64,000 bases of DNA. Source: Piper betle (Eukaryota; Streptophyta; Magnoliopsida; Piperales; Piperaceae). The position numbers were made by a program, and so were the translations under genes. A model generated the notes under the pieces. It searched no databases and had not been told where the DNA came from. It worked only from the letters and a program-made list of their open reading frames with translations. The DNA lies in the NCBI GenBank assembly GCA_033002965.1, contig JAURVB010002561.1, forward strand, positions 40,435-104,434, given 5' to 3'. Positions 1 to 13,688 of this stretch are shown in pieces. Position 1 is the first letter of the stretch. Each line of letters begins with the position of its first letter.

Positions 1-1243
1 CCCCTCATTGCTCCAAACCCTTCTTCTTTAGAGTGTGTTAGTAAAGTACTTCTTTTATGTATGGTTGATCTAACTGTGATAAAGGGTTCTAGATCTAATG
101 GGATATTTATTCTTTGTGACATAATTTCATGTTCCCTTTTTGGTTTCCACGTGACTTGGAAATTTTCTCACGAATGAATGTGTTATTTTGAATGGTTGAT
201 CTATTAGCAACAGAGGGCTTAGATCTTATGGTATATCAATTCTCTGTGATCTGATTTCATGTTCCTTTTTTCCATGTACCTTCAGTATTTTCTCATGGGT
301 GAATGTGTGATTTATATACTTTTTTATATAGTTGATCTAACTGCAATGGGTTAAAATCTAATTGTTTTTCTTCCAATTATTAACAAAGACATTGCCCATG
401 GAAATGTTTTTTGGCTGTTTGAAGAGACCAAGTGAATATATCTCTGGTTGTTTGTGTGTGTGTGTCTGTATTTGATTTAAGCATTATGTGGCACTGTATC
501 ATGTGACTTAGATTATTTTGGATAAATTTTATGATATTTAATAGAATTTGCGTCTACGAGTATTGGTTGCAGTTCTTTATTTTGTAGAGTTAGTCAGCTT
601 TGCCTCATCTTGGAATTTTCATTTAGGTGCACCTTTGATTCGTTGGAGAATTTATTAATCTTTGGTTACAATTTCAGATTGTATCATGCTATCATCTTGA
701 TGATGATTTCACTTGGTCCATGGCTTCTAGCGATAGAGAGAAGCCTAGGGCTTATCAAATAGGGCGTTTCGTTGCAATAGACAAATTTTCTATAAAATCT
801 CTAGATAATTTTGTCACATTTTTTGTTTCATTACCGTTATAAAAAGTAACAAAGCTGATAAAATTATATTGGGCAGGGGAAGGAGAGAGGGATGAGCATT
901 AGAAAAAAATAAATTGGGTGTTGTTCATACTTGTTAATTACAAGATTATAATCATACTTGTTAAATTACAAGAAGTGATGAACTTTGTCACAATGTGATA
1001 AACTAAACTAATCACTATTTCATCCAATAAGAAGCAATTTTCTTCGACGATACATCTTTTTGATGTAGTTCTATATTACCCTACCAGTTATTGAAGGCGT
1101 TATACGATAATATATGTTGATGTGTCTACCATCTTATTTTTTACATTTGGTCACCTTCATTCTATTATCAAGAGTCAGCAATATATTATTATAGGTGAAA
1201 TTTGAAAATACTTCGTGAAGGTCTATCTGAATGTGTGCAATCA
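1..1243. other. Non-coding or unassigned 5' end of window
   Basis: AT-rich sequence without a convincing gene. A stretch open from about 679 to 841 on the + strand follows a pyrimidine-rich acceptor-like site and could be an exon, with an ATG at about 720. I recognise no family in it. It may be leader sequence of the small gene starting at 1244, but this is not supported further. Confidence 0.4.
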
Positions 1244-2095
1244 ATGGACCTTTTAAAAATAGCTAGATTGTCACTTGTCAGCTTGCTTGTTTCTGTTTTG
1301 GGATATCTGGTGCTACAGGTAAGTAGTTGGTCGGTTTGGTTCCGACCAAACCGTCAAATCGAAATATTTCGGTTAATTCAGTTAGGTAATTAAATAACAG
1401 AATTACATCATAATTTATTATAAAAAAATTGTTTAATTATTTAATTAAAATTATATCATTATTTTAGTGAACATAACTATTTAATAAATAACATTAAATG
1501 TATTTATAATATTGGATAAATAAAATTTGATCATATAAATATTATAAATTCATATAATTAACATAAAAATGTATTTTTTAGAATATTTTATCAAGATATT
1601 TGGTTATTTTGGTTCCGTTAAGTTCCAAACCAAAAACCAAACCAAACTATTTCGGAACTAAACCACATTGCTAATTTGGGTTTGGTTTGATTTGGTTTTT
1701 GGTTTTTAACAAATTATGCTCACCCTATGTAGTGTCCACTTAAATCTTTCTTTACTATGTACACATGATACAGAAAAATTTAGTGGTTGGGAGGCACCCA
1801 TAAATAGTACTTATATCTTTTGAGGCAATTATGGGCTATTGACTCTCTCCTTTACCCTTCATTCTCCCTGCCTATATGCATCTTTTCTTATATTGTGTGC
1901 CACTTGCTGATACTTGGTTTACATTTTTTATAGCCTGTTTCCTCCACGAAAGGTAAACCTTCTAAGCTACATAAAAGGAAGCATCAGATTGGATCTTTGT
2001 ATTTTGACATGAAGCAGAAAGAGATGGAACTAACAGAGCGGCGGGCAAGAGGGTTACAAACGAAGACGGAAACCCAAGGGAAGTATGGGTGGTGA
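1244..2095 (+). CDS. Possible small two-exon gene for a membrane-anchored basic protein
   Basis: Exon 1 runs from an ATG at 1244 to 1318 and ends in CAG followed by a strong donor GTAAGT. Exon 2 is 1934-2095, after a TAG acceptor, and ends in TGA. The junction is in phase and gives about 78 residues. Residues 1-25 form a hydrophobic segment that could be a signal anchor (SLLVSVLGYLVLQ). The rest is rich in Lys, Arg and Glu (KGKPSKLHKRKHQ, then a MELTERRARG stretch). All three frames directly after the acceptor-like site near 1194 hit stops, so I start at the ATG rather than extending upstream. The 615-bp intron carries a repeat. I do not recognise the family. It could also be the last exons of a longer gene or a chance pairing of ORFs. 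Confidence 0.33.
1324..1712. repeat. Possible small transposon in intron
   Basis: The segment begins with a GGTCGGTTTGGTTCCGACC-like motif and ends with repeated TTTGGTTTGGTT runs. The AT-rich interior is about 300 bp. Facing GGTTTGG / CCAAACC motifs at the two ends suggest a non-autonomous element with degenerate terminal inverted repeats. No clear target duplication was seen. Confidence 0.28.
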
Positions 2096-3437
2096 TGAAT
2101 CTCTTTGGAGGAAAGCTCCCTCTTTTTCCCCCTTGCAATGAAGCATTATAGTGGTGTACAGTATAAACAGATTTTCTTTCCTTTTCATGCATGTCACGGT
2201 GTAACCTGTGTTAAGTATGAACTGAAATGCAATGCACCGATTTCTTGGAACCAAAGGAAATTTGCAGAGCCGGTGGTCGCAAAAAATTGGAAAGCTGCAG
2301 AATGTAAAATATGAAGGTTCATTGATGTTCTTGCCATCTTGGGAAGTCACTCAATGAAGTTTCCCGTTCCCCCCCTTTACGTTCCTTTAATGCCTTCCCC
2401 TGAGGGAATCCTTCAATCTCCTGGACACTATCAGGTGCACAGAATTTACTTGCTTAAGATAAGAAACACGAGTCATTCCAGACTCGGAGAGCTATGTTCT
2501 CTTACATTGTGGCATATGAGAGCTACTTACCTGTCTAATTCAGCATAAATCTGTTTGTATGTACAGACAATCATAGTTCACTACTTGAGGTCCGGGAATT
2601 CCTGCTGCCTCTGTTGCAAGATGTGAGATAAGAAACAATGAGCATTGAACACTTGAAGGAGCCCATTCAGTATTACAGCGTCATCTCCCTAGTCATGCTA
2701 ATGTTCAGGTGGAAGCTCCAATGTCATAAAGACCTCAAGCCATTCTAACTATATATCTATGCCTTGTTAAAATTAGTGCCACCATGAACGACTAGGGATC
2801 TGTTTTATCAATAATTTTTTTAATGTGCTCCTCATGAACTTCAGGTGCAGCTTGTCCAATATCCACTTTCTACTCTGTGCAGCTGGCACAACATTGTTGG
2901 GATTCACAACTGGATTTAAAAAAATTACAGTGCACAGTAGTACTCCAAGCACCCAAATATGATAACTGGAATGTTGGACCTGGATTGCCTCCCCGTTTGT
3001 CTTGTGCATTCACATTGTCTATGTGAGCTTGAAACTGCTAACATGTTTCTACTGTCTACTGGCATCTGCAACAAATAAAATGATGCAATCCAATAAAAGC
3101 AAAATAATGTGTTTCTACCGCCTGATCCCTTCGAAAACATTGTACTATGACCTCTATGCTTGGTGCCCGAGTAACAAACCTAGTGTGGATCTATTTTTGT
3201 CCGGTTCTTGTGCTGCAATTTTGCACTCATTAAATATTGTCAATGGTATTTTTAAAATTTCAGTAATTTAATTGGTACTCTCGTATATGCAGGGGCTTGA
3301 TATCGGTTGAAAGACCATATAACGGAGCTCTGATGTTAAGGGCAGTGATGTAAGCCCTATAGTTATCAAATTCCATATGCCAGCGAACATGTGATAATAC
3401 CACAATGGTACAAAGAGTAGCAATCTACCTTATGTAA
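2096..3437. other. No gene seen; possible 3' UTR then spacer
   Basis: The first few hundred bases after the stop at 2095 could be 3' UTR of the small upstream gene. The short ORFs on both strands here have no recognisable domain and overlap one another. Nothing further is supported. Confidence 0.4.
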
Positions 3438-3438
3438 G

Positions 3439-3593
3439 GTCTTACCGCTAATATAGTTGCAAGACCCAATTAACTAGTTTCAAATGACCATTAATGCCCT
3501 TAATGGTAATTTTGAAATATCAATAATTAATAATTGCTGTCATCTATGTAACTTGTTTATTAGGTCTTACAACCAATATTGGTTATAAGACCT
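3439..3593. repeat. Pair of related palindromes, possible tiny MITE
   Basis: At 3562-3593 a 32-bp inverted repeat centred on CCAATATTGG reads AGGTCTTA on one side and TAAGACCT on the other, with one mismatched pair. A weaker version of the same palindrome (GGTCTTAC ... GCAAGACC) lies at 3439-3467. The two are separated by about 95 bp of AT-rich DNA. They may be the ends of a miniature element or two copies of a palindromic motif. Confidence 0.45.
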
Positions 3594-3599
3594 CACAAC

Positions 3600-6500
3600 T
3601 GATTATTATTTATGGTAAAAATATATTAATAAAAAATTTTAATGTTCTCAACTAAAAATGAAATTATGCATCCATCAAATTAATTGATCATACATAGTTT
3701 AAAGATCCATGATATTGCAGCTCCACAATCCATTGAAACTAAACCGAAAATAAATTGAGTTCTGTATAGTGTTCCATTCGTTATTTGACTCTAACTAGCT
3801 ATTCGGACATAGAGAAAAAATCAAGCGGAGATCTTCAAGAAAAATGGTCACAAAGACAAAACAATTTAAGCAACAAAACAAGATACAATTTTGAATAGAT
3901 CATGAAGGAACACTAGTTAGCTAACAAAAGATATGCAGATCTGAAAACAAAGAGGAGACAAAGAAAATTCAACTTGACCAAGGAGCTTGCATTTGTTTGA
4001 ACAATTTACGACCCCTTTGTGGCCGACGCCTACAGGTAATCAAACATTTGAAATTGGAAGGTTATCAACCCATTGTCGCCAACCAAAAGACACTCCCTTA
4101 CAACACTCACACTAGAAAACATGAGGCTAATCTAATGGAACTTTACTGCCCGACAGGAATCTACTATGCTGTATCTTGCTGCGGGTGAGCAGCCGGGCAA
4201 GAATAAACTGGGAAGGAGTCCTGCCCACAAAATGCATGCATCTGGCCAGGCCACGTACACGTACTAATTAGCTGCACAGTGCACCCAATACACTGCAACA
4301 TTTAACTACTGGGCAATGTTGGACGACAAGAGATCCAAGAGCCAGCTTTCTACGCCTTTAGAAAATGATTTAGATTGTCAAGCTTGTAGTTTTTTTCTAG
4401 TGTATTGATGTTTGTTATGATCAATTCCTTGCGATGTAAAGTGGATTGCACTTTCTGATTTTCTTCCCATTTCATTTTCTTTGCTTCTTTTTTTGAAGTG
4501 ATATTTGTTACTCTTGGGCATGTTCGGCGCATTCATTCGGGTGGAAAATAATCAGCTGTAAGGTTTAGTGGTAAAGTATAGCCGTGAGATTCAATAAAAT
4601 TTGGATATGATAGGTCACGAAAGCAAAATTAGGAAGTTGTCTTGTAATTTTGGCACAAGCGAATGCTAACATTGTTAGATGACGTTGATGATGATTAAAC
4701 AAATATTCATAAACAATCAATCTCTATGAGAGGTGGTTACATGATACGTGATGGACGTAATTCTGTGACCACCATATCAGTTTGAAAAACTAGTCCCCTC
4801 TCATCTTCAGAACACATTCTTTACACGAAAAGGCTCCCCATCTCTTTGGTGATTGAAGGTAAGTGTGGAAGAGAAATCAGCTCTCTGATTCTCTCATCAT
4901 GGAATCCGATGTGCTCTTGATCGATTTTTATGCTGTATATTTTTGACATAATATTAAAGTTTCCAAACAAACATGTCAAGGAACCAAACTCGTCTTCTCC
5001 GGCGAGGGGAAATTTTGGTCCATCACCCCTAATCAGATGGTAGGAGAAGCACTACATCCATCTCGGTGATATTGTGATTCTCGAATCTATTTTTCAGTTT
5101 TTTTTAATTAAAAAAAGCTCAAAATCTGTTTGGTGGCTACAGGATTAAAAGGCGGATAAGAACTCATCATTCAATTAATAACGTTAGGGAAGCGTGAACT
5201 TTTTTAACCCGCTCATCCGGCACTTTTCTGCTATTTCAAGATCAATGATTTAGTTTTTTATTTTGGCGTGACAGCTTTAAAAAATGAAACTACCTATTTA
5301 TAAAAATATATTATTATCAATAAAAGGGGAACTTAAAATTGGGCTCCATCAAAATAGGAAATTTGACTTATCGAACTATAATAAAAATTAAAAAAATCTT
5401 TATAATCCTTCTTTACATTCAACGAGAATTAATCTATAAAATTATAATCAATCTCTATTATACGTGTGGCAAGAAATCTTTCTAGAGAACATTATAATTA
5501 CACAGATCCTCAAATGAAGGAAAGCCTATGCATGGGGGACAATTAGATATAAGTTGATAAATAATTCTCTCCAAGAAATATAGAACAGAAAGGGGGACAA
5601 AGTCTTGCAGCTCGTAAAATTATTTCAAACACTTCATAAGTAAAGGGTTTAATTCAGTGATATGGGCCGGGCCAATATTTTTCTAGGATTTTAAGCTAAC
5701 ATTACTCAAGGTTAGGGTTGTAAGGCAAATGGTCAAGGCTTTTTATGGTTCAGCTCACGCATTCAAAAAGCTCGTAAAATTGACTCTATATATATATAGA
5801 CACATATACTGACTCTTCAAATGACATGCTATTTGTAATTATTTATGTTAATGAAATGAACAATATGCAATTGATCGCAAAGCCCATGCAACGCATATAT
5901 TGTGTAACAAATGAAGGGCGGATAATTAGGGAAAGATATGAGATTTCGGTGAGATAGCAACTAATAAAGAAAGCATAAAAATCTCGCCCTTTCAATAATC
6001 AGGTAAGTTTTAGAATATTATCGTAAATTTTCACGATTTTTCACAAAAACCAGCCACAATCCTATTGCTGTTTGTAAGATCATAAAAAATCTCCTCCAGC
6101 CCGAAGAAATTTTATACTAATAGGAAAATAAAACAGATTTTTATTTGGTCGCATTTCCACTCGCCCCACACAACACTCTGTCTAGCATGCGCTACATCAA
6201 AGCTTTTGAGGAACTAATTCGTAGTCACATGATAGAGCATGTACTTAATTCGATATTGCGATTGACCAGATTAATTAACACAAACAATATGACGTCCACT
6301 TCATGTGCTAGCTTTTGTTGAATAGTGATGATCAATGACTTCCAACATGCATAAATAGTTGGACCATTAAAGGAGCTAATTAACAATTAAGATGAGATAT
6401 GGCGCGTGTCGATGATCTTTAGCAGGATAAGTATAGTTGCATGATGAGCTTATATGAATTATGATCCTTGCTGTACATAATTAGGTGGTTTGATGACTTC

Positions 6501-9500
6501 TAAAATCTAAAATAGTCTTAATTTAAAAAAAGGCTTCCAAGTACAAAAAGGTGACGCTTAGAAGAAGGCTGGCGATCCTTACAAAGCCAAGCTTGCATGG
6601 GCTGGCATCCATGAACGAACAACAACATTAGCAATCCAAAACATAAAACATACATAAACAAAAAAAGAACCATACATGCGTACATAACTCGGGTTCTGGG
6701 TTTTGTTTTCATACAAGGAATCTCGAGTCGTGTTGAACTTGCCAATTGAAATTTCTTTTTTTTTATTTCGAAAAAAATTACAATTTTCTTCCTCCTTTTG
6801 TTTTAGTTTTTAGTTTTTATTTCAAAATGGACGGGTTAAACTCCTTTTTATTTTTTAATTTCAATTCTCTAGGTCAACTCCAGTTTAATTTAGGAGTCAA
6901 ACTCTCTAATGACTCTTTACGTATAAATTTTAAGATTAACTATATGAGTTAAATAAAAAAATTAAAATATATTATTTTTATCTCACAATAGTTGAATCAA
7001 TATTTTAAATTAATGTAAATTATATATTTATCAATTTTAAGTATTAAAAAGAGCAATATATACTAATTTTCTATAACCATAATTTTATATGATAGATTCA
7101 AAAAATAATATAAAATTACTCTGAATCAACTTTTAAGTCAACTTATAAAGTAAACTATAAGTGAACTCCACTCTATAGTAACAATAGAACCAAGTCTAAA
7201 TCTCGAATTTTCAACTATGGCTACAAATTTATATTAAAATAAGTATAGATATCGTACCATGCCCAACATATAACAGAGATAGAATTTGATTATATAGATA
7301 AATTATAAATTATATAATTAGGAGATAATAGATTTGATTTTGTAGGTATAAATGCAAATGAATAAGTCCATATAAATAGTTAAATAAATAAAAATTTAGA
7401 TAGTTAAAATATACATTTAGTAAAAGTTTGTTTGGTTGGAATGATAATAGTGTAAATGAAAAAAAATCATATAAAAAAAATACAATAAGATGAAAATTTA
7501 AAAAATTCATCTTGCCTGTTTAGATAGTAGGAAAAAAAATAAAAATAAAATATTCTTTATCATGTGCATGTGCATGCACATGTCCCTCTCAAAATTTCCC
7601 CTATTTTTTTAAATATTTATAAAAAATATTATTTTGTAAATTTTTTATATAGAAGTAATTTGACTAAAATTAAAAAAAATTAACTAAATTTCAATACATT
7701 GAAAGAAAATTTGTAAAATCTAAATTTTATATTCTTTTCATATAATTTAAGGACAACAAAATAAACCTTAACAATATATTTAGATCAAATAATGACTTAG
7801 GTATGCTACAAAAACAATGAACAGCCCATATAAATAGAAACACCACCCAGCCAGAAATAATACAAATTTGTTTTTATAAGAAGCACCTTTAAACTTTTTT
7901 GATCTATTGCTAAAAAATTATATGATAATACTGATGAAATCAGTAGGCTACTCATACTATCAGCCAAAATTCTTACTGTTAACATTATTGTCCTTGCTTT
8001 GGGAAATAAAAAACATTATTGTACTTCTTTTTAGCAGGTGAAAATTATTGCAATTGATTTGCCACAAGTCATACGACATATTTTTTCAAACCGATTTATG
8101 ATATTTAAAATAATATATAGTCTTCCTTATAGTGGGCCCAAACACCAAATTGCCACCTTTATGATCATTAATTTTTGCATATTCGAAGTAAAGTGGTGTT
8201 AGGTTTTGTAAGTGAGTTTCTTCTTCTTCTTTTTTTTTTGGTTTCATTAAAGTGTGAGCTTGTTTATTTTTTCAAACTCTGTAAGTAGCATATATACAAT
8301 CTTGCAAAAATATAAAGTTTACACCCCCGGCAAAGCCAATAAAATTTGCCTTAAATTACCGAATTTAGATTGGATGGTCTACCAAGCAATAAAAAAATTA
8401 TTAACTAAGAAGCAAAGTACCCTTTTCTATTAACCATCTTCAACTGTGAATTATGAAAATATCCTTTAACTGTTTAGTATTTTTGAAAATGGATACTTGA
8501 CATATTTTGACCTCTTGAGCAAAAAAATTTCCTGTTAGGTAAAACATACGATCTGAACTCTGTTTACGCGTGCCAATAGCTAGCAAATAAAATAAAAGCC
8601 TGTCATTTGATAGAAAAAGCTTATTTTAGATTTGATATTTTCCACGTTAGGAATCACTTTTATATATACTCAGAATGGAACACAAGCTAGGGAAGCTAAT
8701 CCTTTTCAGTCAAATAATCATTTCGAACATGCTAAAACAGTAAAACCATACTTGAGAAAGCATATCAAAGACACACTTTTAAAATTTCAGTTTGACTCAC
8801 AGTTTTTTTGAATTAAATCGAGTAATTTTCTACGGATAGATTTTATGATTCACTCCATTTTATTCTCTTGAAGCAAGTACTGAAAGTTATTAAGATATGT
8901 TATTATTTTTAGTTTAGCTAGCCAAATCATTATTTTAAAATAATATATTTGATGTAAATAATATATTTGCCAATTTTAAGTATAAAAAAATAACATATAT
9001 TAATTTCAAGTAGCATCCTTTATTTATTTAATTAAAAAATAATATAAATGACTCCAAAACTACTTGAAATCGACCCAATTTAGCTGCAAAGATAACATAT
9101 GGCATAAGGAGAAGGCCACCCACAATATTAGATGCAAATCCAATAATATCATTTTCCAATGAGAAGAAAGCATGTCAATATTGAAAGAGGTTTTGTTTAT
9201 GTTACATGAAATCTAAGCGTATATAACTTTATTCATATGGTATATATGATCAGTATCCGAACAACCAAATATACATTTTAAAAAATGCTCTTGCTGTAAG
9301 TCTTTAAATTCAAGATACGATCTTTATCAAGATCAGGAAAACAAGATTCTTTTGGTGGAGGAGATTTTGTGACACTCCTTAGCTGATCTCGCATTGATCA
9401 TTGTTATATATGGTTTATGACTCTTTCATATAATATCATCGAGATTGTGAAAGTTATATGGAATCAATCTTATTTCATGCTATCTTATACTTTAATATGT

Positions 9501-12500
9501 ATCATTAGATTTTGTTTAGTAGGTTACAAGCATTTTAATTGATTATTGAATTCGACGTATACATTTGATTAACTCTTCATTGTCACTCGTTTCTACTATA
9601 GGAGCCAGGAACTCTTCTCATTTAACTTCTCTACATATAAAATCATCAAATTAAAATGATCTACTTAATTAACTCTTTTTTTTAGGTAAATATGTATTAT
9701 GTTCTCGATCTGTTCTTACACAAAAATATTGATTTACAACAATATTCTTCCAATTTAGAAGGCAACCCTATCATCTTAGCCTAAAATCCGGTTCCATCCA
9801 AGGGAAAATCTGTGCCTCATCAAACAATGTCATCGCTTGGTACGTCCTTAAAGGACACCAGGGTTGAATTAGAGGTGGCTACTTCAATTCCCGTTTGATA
9901 GATATGTGTCGGTGACTAGTGACTAAATGAGAAATGGATTTAATAACGAAGTATTCTGATGGGTATGAATTATCACAATTAGTGGAGTTTAACAGTTATA
10001 TTTTTTAAATTTCACTAATTACAGTGATTTGAACCAATAATGAAGTTAGCAGTTTGCCGTAATAAGTGTTTTATCAAATCCGTAAGTGGTATGGGTTGTG
10101 TAAGTCATGTGATGGTGTGCGTTAGACTGCCTTGTAAAAAATATAAAAATAAAAATAAATCATATAATTTCACGGCACGGGTTCCTTTTTGTAACTGAAG
10201 AAATATGAATCAAAATAAACACTAGGACCAAACCAGTTACCTGACCAAGAAACTAGTCACCCGACTTGGAAATCTAAGCCATAATTACCATTTTTTATTG
10301 GGATTTTATGCTAGAAAGTCCATACTGCAAAACTCTATTTTGACTTAAAAGCATCACAAAAGTTTCTTGGTTATGTGATTTCCCAAGTCAAAATCATAAA
10401 TGGCCCTGAATTAATAAAATTCTTACAGTGACTCTATTTGGTTCCTAAGTAATAAACTACAACTAAAATCTCATGTTATTACTTCTCGCATGTGCATTTT
10501 TATTACTAAATTGGGAGACAAAAAGGCACTAATGAATATTATCAAAATTAATTGACCTTTTATATTATATTGAGGTCGGTGGCACTAACTAAAAAGATAC
10601 AACTGATGGCTGAAGATGGTGAAAAGGACATTGAGGGTCTGTTTGGTTGGTATGTTATATAAAATTTTAAAGTAGTCAATCTTAGTAAAAATAGTTATAT
10701 TTACTATTTTTTATATATAAATTAATATCTAATTAATTATTTTGTGTACAAAACAAATTTAATTACGTCAAAGTGGAAGCAAAAAGTAATCACGATAACC
10801 TCTTAGTGGGCCATCCATGTGAAAAAGAATTTTCTCCTTTTTTTCTTATATAATGAGGCGAAATTTTTTTCACGGGGGAAAGCACATGGATGGGCTAACT
10901 GAAGGTAATTATAATTAATTTGGCCATTTAAAATTTTCTGGTCATTTATATTTCTTCCGTGTTACCAAACATACCAGCTTTCCTACGAACTTAGAACATC
11001 AGAATTTCAGGTATACAAGTTTAGACCAGGATGTAGAAATTTTTATTTTCCCCAGCTTCCTAATGAATAAATAAGCAGCTAAGTTGGACAACACAGTTCT
11101 TTAGAGGCTTTTTTTTCCAACTTCCAAGCTATATGTTAGACTGCTACTATGAGCATGACCTCTTATAACCATTACCTATCTCCCCATATACATCATAATG
11201 GATATCATAACATCATTATATGCTACGACTACAAGTTTTTTAAGGTTACATTAAGTCTAATTATCATCTTTACCATATTATCATTTCGAGTTGTCCGATG
11301 GTACTTTGCGTGAGCAATTTATTGAGCTAATTTTTTATTATTTAGGTTGAACAGTACTACTTGAACTATATATATATAATCGATCGATATCCAAACATAA
11401 TTAGAGATAAGACATCAATAGGGTTAAATGATAAATACTAAATGATCCACTTTTGTGAAATTTTTTTTTATTGTTTCAGCTATAATAAAGATTAATTGAT
11501 TATTTACATTTACATGAAATCACTTCGAAGGTATAGATAATGTGGAAAGGAATGTTTGTCCTATTTATTTGTTTTGCGAAGTGTTCACCTCATGCGGGTC
11601 TGTGTGGTAAGTTGTAAAATTTTGCATGTAAAATTTAATATGCATAAAAATAATCAATTCGGTCATGGTGGTTGGAGTCTACCGTAAATTTCCATTTTTG
11701 ATCACATTCTCCACGCGGCCTCTTATCTATTCCTTTTCCAAATTCAAATTATAGAAGTATCAAATAATCCATTTAATTCAATGATGCCAGCTATTTGGAA
11801 AATAGGTTAGCTATGTGGGCGTGGCTTGGACTTGCAAGCTAGAATATTATACATTAAAAAAATAAATAGTATTAACAATTGTAATGTAATAAGAGTTCAA
11901 GATCGACGGATGATAAGTACAAACTTTTTCAAGTCACAAAAAATACGGTCATATATGTGATTTAGGTTAAAGTATGATTAAATCTGTACGTTGATATTTT
12001 TATATCAGCATTCGTTAATATTAAACAATCTCAATTAATATAATTGTTACGAAAAAATTAATTTAGATAATACAAAAACTTTTTGGTTGTGGTTGTGCCT
12101 CTAGAAGTGTGCACAGCAATGGCACCAATGAAAGGCCGCCACGTTGTCCGCGCCTCTAGTTCGGCGTGTCCAATTGACGCTGGCCACTTGGTCTACACCG
12201 GCTGGCACACGCCCAAGATTAGGAAGTTGCCAGCAGCTAAAAATTTCCCCTTTAGATAAAGCTTTTATTCATAGGATGAGATTGACATTATAAACACTGT
12301 AAATCAGGTCAATCCATTGTATTGCGGAACACACTGTGATTGATGAAATATTCAAAGAGCTTGCTGTGTGCTGCATGCACTGGCATTGGAAAAAGAATGC
12401 TTTTGATTAACTACAATGGGAGTATCCGCGCGGATCATGAGGCCATATATATTATTCAATCCTTCCTCTTGTGCATTACAACCAATAATGGTGGTCCCTT

Positions 12501-13536
12501 CTCTTCTCTCCCTTGATAAGATGATGAAGTTTATGCAAAGGCCCCCTAGTTTATATCCCATCACTCAAATAATAATACCTGATCAAAATTATTTATATTT
12601 GGTTGCAGCTGACTGACAAGTTGAAACTTACGTGTAGACGGTAAAAAAGTCTTTGTTAGAATCCATACTATAATGTGTAAGCTCACTTCAAATGGATCCT
12701 TTTATTTTCATGTGTAGTCGTCGGTTCTGAATACTAATTCTCCTTATTGAGGGTAGAAGTTTTTCTTCAAACAAATTTCACGGTGATCTTCATACCCACA
12801 TGCTTGATTTTGCGTGAGATTCTCATGCCAATAAATTACATTGTGTTTTCTCTGTGACTGCAACTCCTCCAAGAAGTCCAATCTCAAATTGACGTGGATA
12901 TTTTCTAGTTTAAACAAGAAGATAACACTCGTTAACACTGGCAAAATAATGGGTTTTTTTTTTTTACAAGTGTCAATTGTTTATAAGATGTTAAAGATAG
13001 GGAGACATCATTCTCTTTTTTTTGTTTGTAGGTGTTTATGACTGGAATATTAGATCTGAGATCAGGCATCTTAGCCTTTATAATTTTGACTGTTGCTGGA
13101 AGTTGGGCATTATCATCGTTTCGTACTTGCTAAATCATTGATCAAACATTGGAAATTAGGTGCTAATTAGTTTTCCATCTTATGATCTCATGACTAGCAT
13201 AGGTGAAAAGAAGAAATCAATATAGAAATGGAGGAAAATAAAAAGAAGCGAATGCCAAAGGAAAAGCTTGTTAACCAACCCAATATCATCAACCACCATA
13301 TTTTCATATTTTATTAGGGGATCTCATGGAGATTGGATAAACAAAAGACTTTGATGAATGACAAGAGCAAACAGCTGTCTGAAAAGATAAAACACCTTTT
13401 TTGTTAAGAACAAGTTCGGATTTGCTAACGCTGAGCAGCCAATCATTGCCTTTTGCAGTGGTCATACATGCTATTAGTTTATACGTGAAATATATTTGGA
13501 AGAAACGGCGTGACATCTTTGAACACGAACATATAT
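3600..13536. other. Long AT-rich intergenic region
   Basis: About 10 kb with no recognisable coding domain on either strand. ORFs are short and low in complexity (for example 6518-6745 and 7310-7510 on the - strand). It holds poly-A/T tracts and possible MITE remnants with GTTTGGTTGG motifs (near 7430 and 10636). The last kilobase is presumably upstream regulatory DNA of the ACC synthase gene. Confidence 0.6.
10636..10975. mobile_element. Possible Tourist-like MITE
   Basis: The left end reads GGTCTGTTTGGT. The right end read on the other strand gives GGTATGTTTGGT, an 11/12 match. The interior is about 340 bp and AT-rich. A 5' GGTCTGTTTGGTT end is common in plant MITEs. I see no clean 3-bp target duplication, so this stays tentative. 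Confidence 0.3.
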
Positions 13537-13558
13537 GATATATATATATATATATATA
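13537..13558. promoter_or_regulatory. TA repeat, possible TATA region of ACC synthase gene
   Basis: A run of alternating T and A lies about 130 bp before the ACC synthase ATG. It is both a microsatellite and the only obvious TATA-like sequence close upstream, so the transcription start would fall near 13585-13600 if it is used. Confidence 0.35.
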
Positions 13559-13688
13559 GTAGAGGCTTCCATTGAGGGATTGCAAGAACATCGTTTGTTA
13601 TAGTAATTTGGACGACTAATTTCATCTCACTTTTCTAAAAAGCTGTAGCCTCCCCGGCCCCTTTGTGTGAATTGGGTCATCTTCCTAT

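Noticed and set aside
6518..6745. 75-codon minus ORF with a hydrophobic stretch
   Set aside because: It is isolated in AT-rich spacer, without splice context, recognised family or neighbours.
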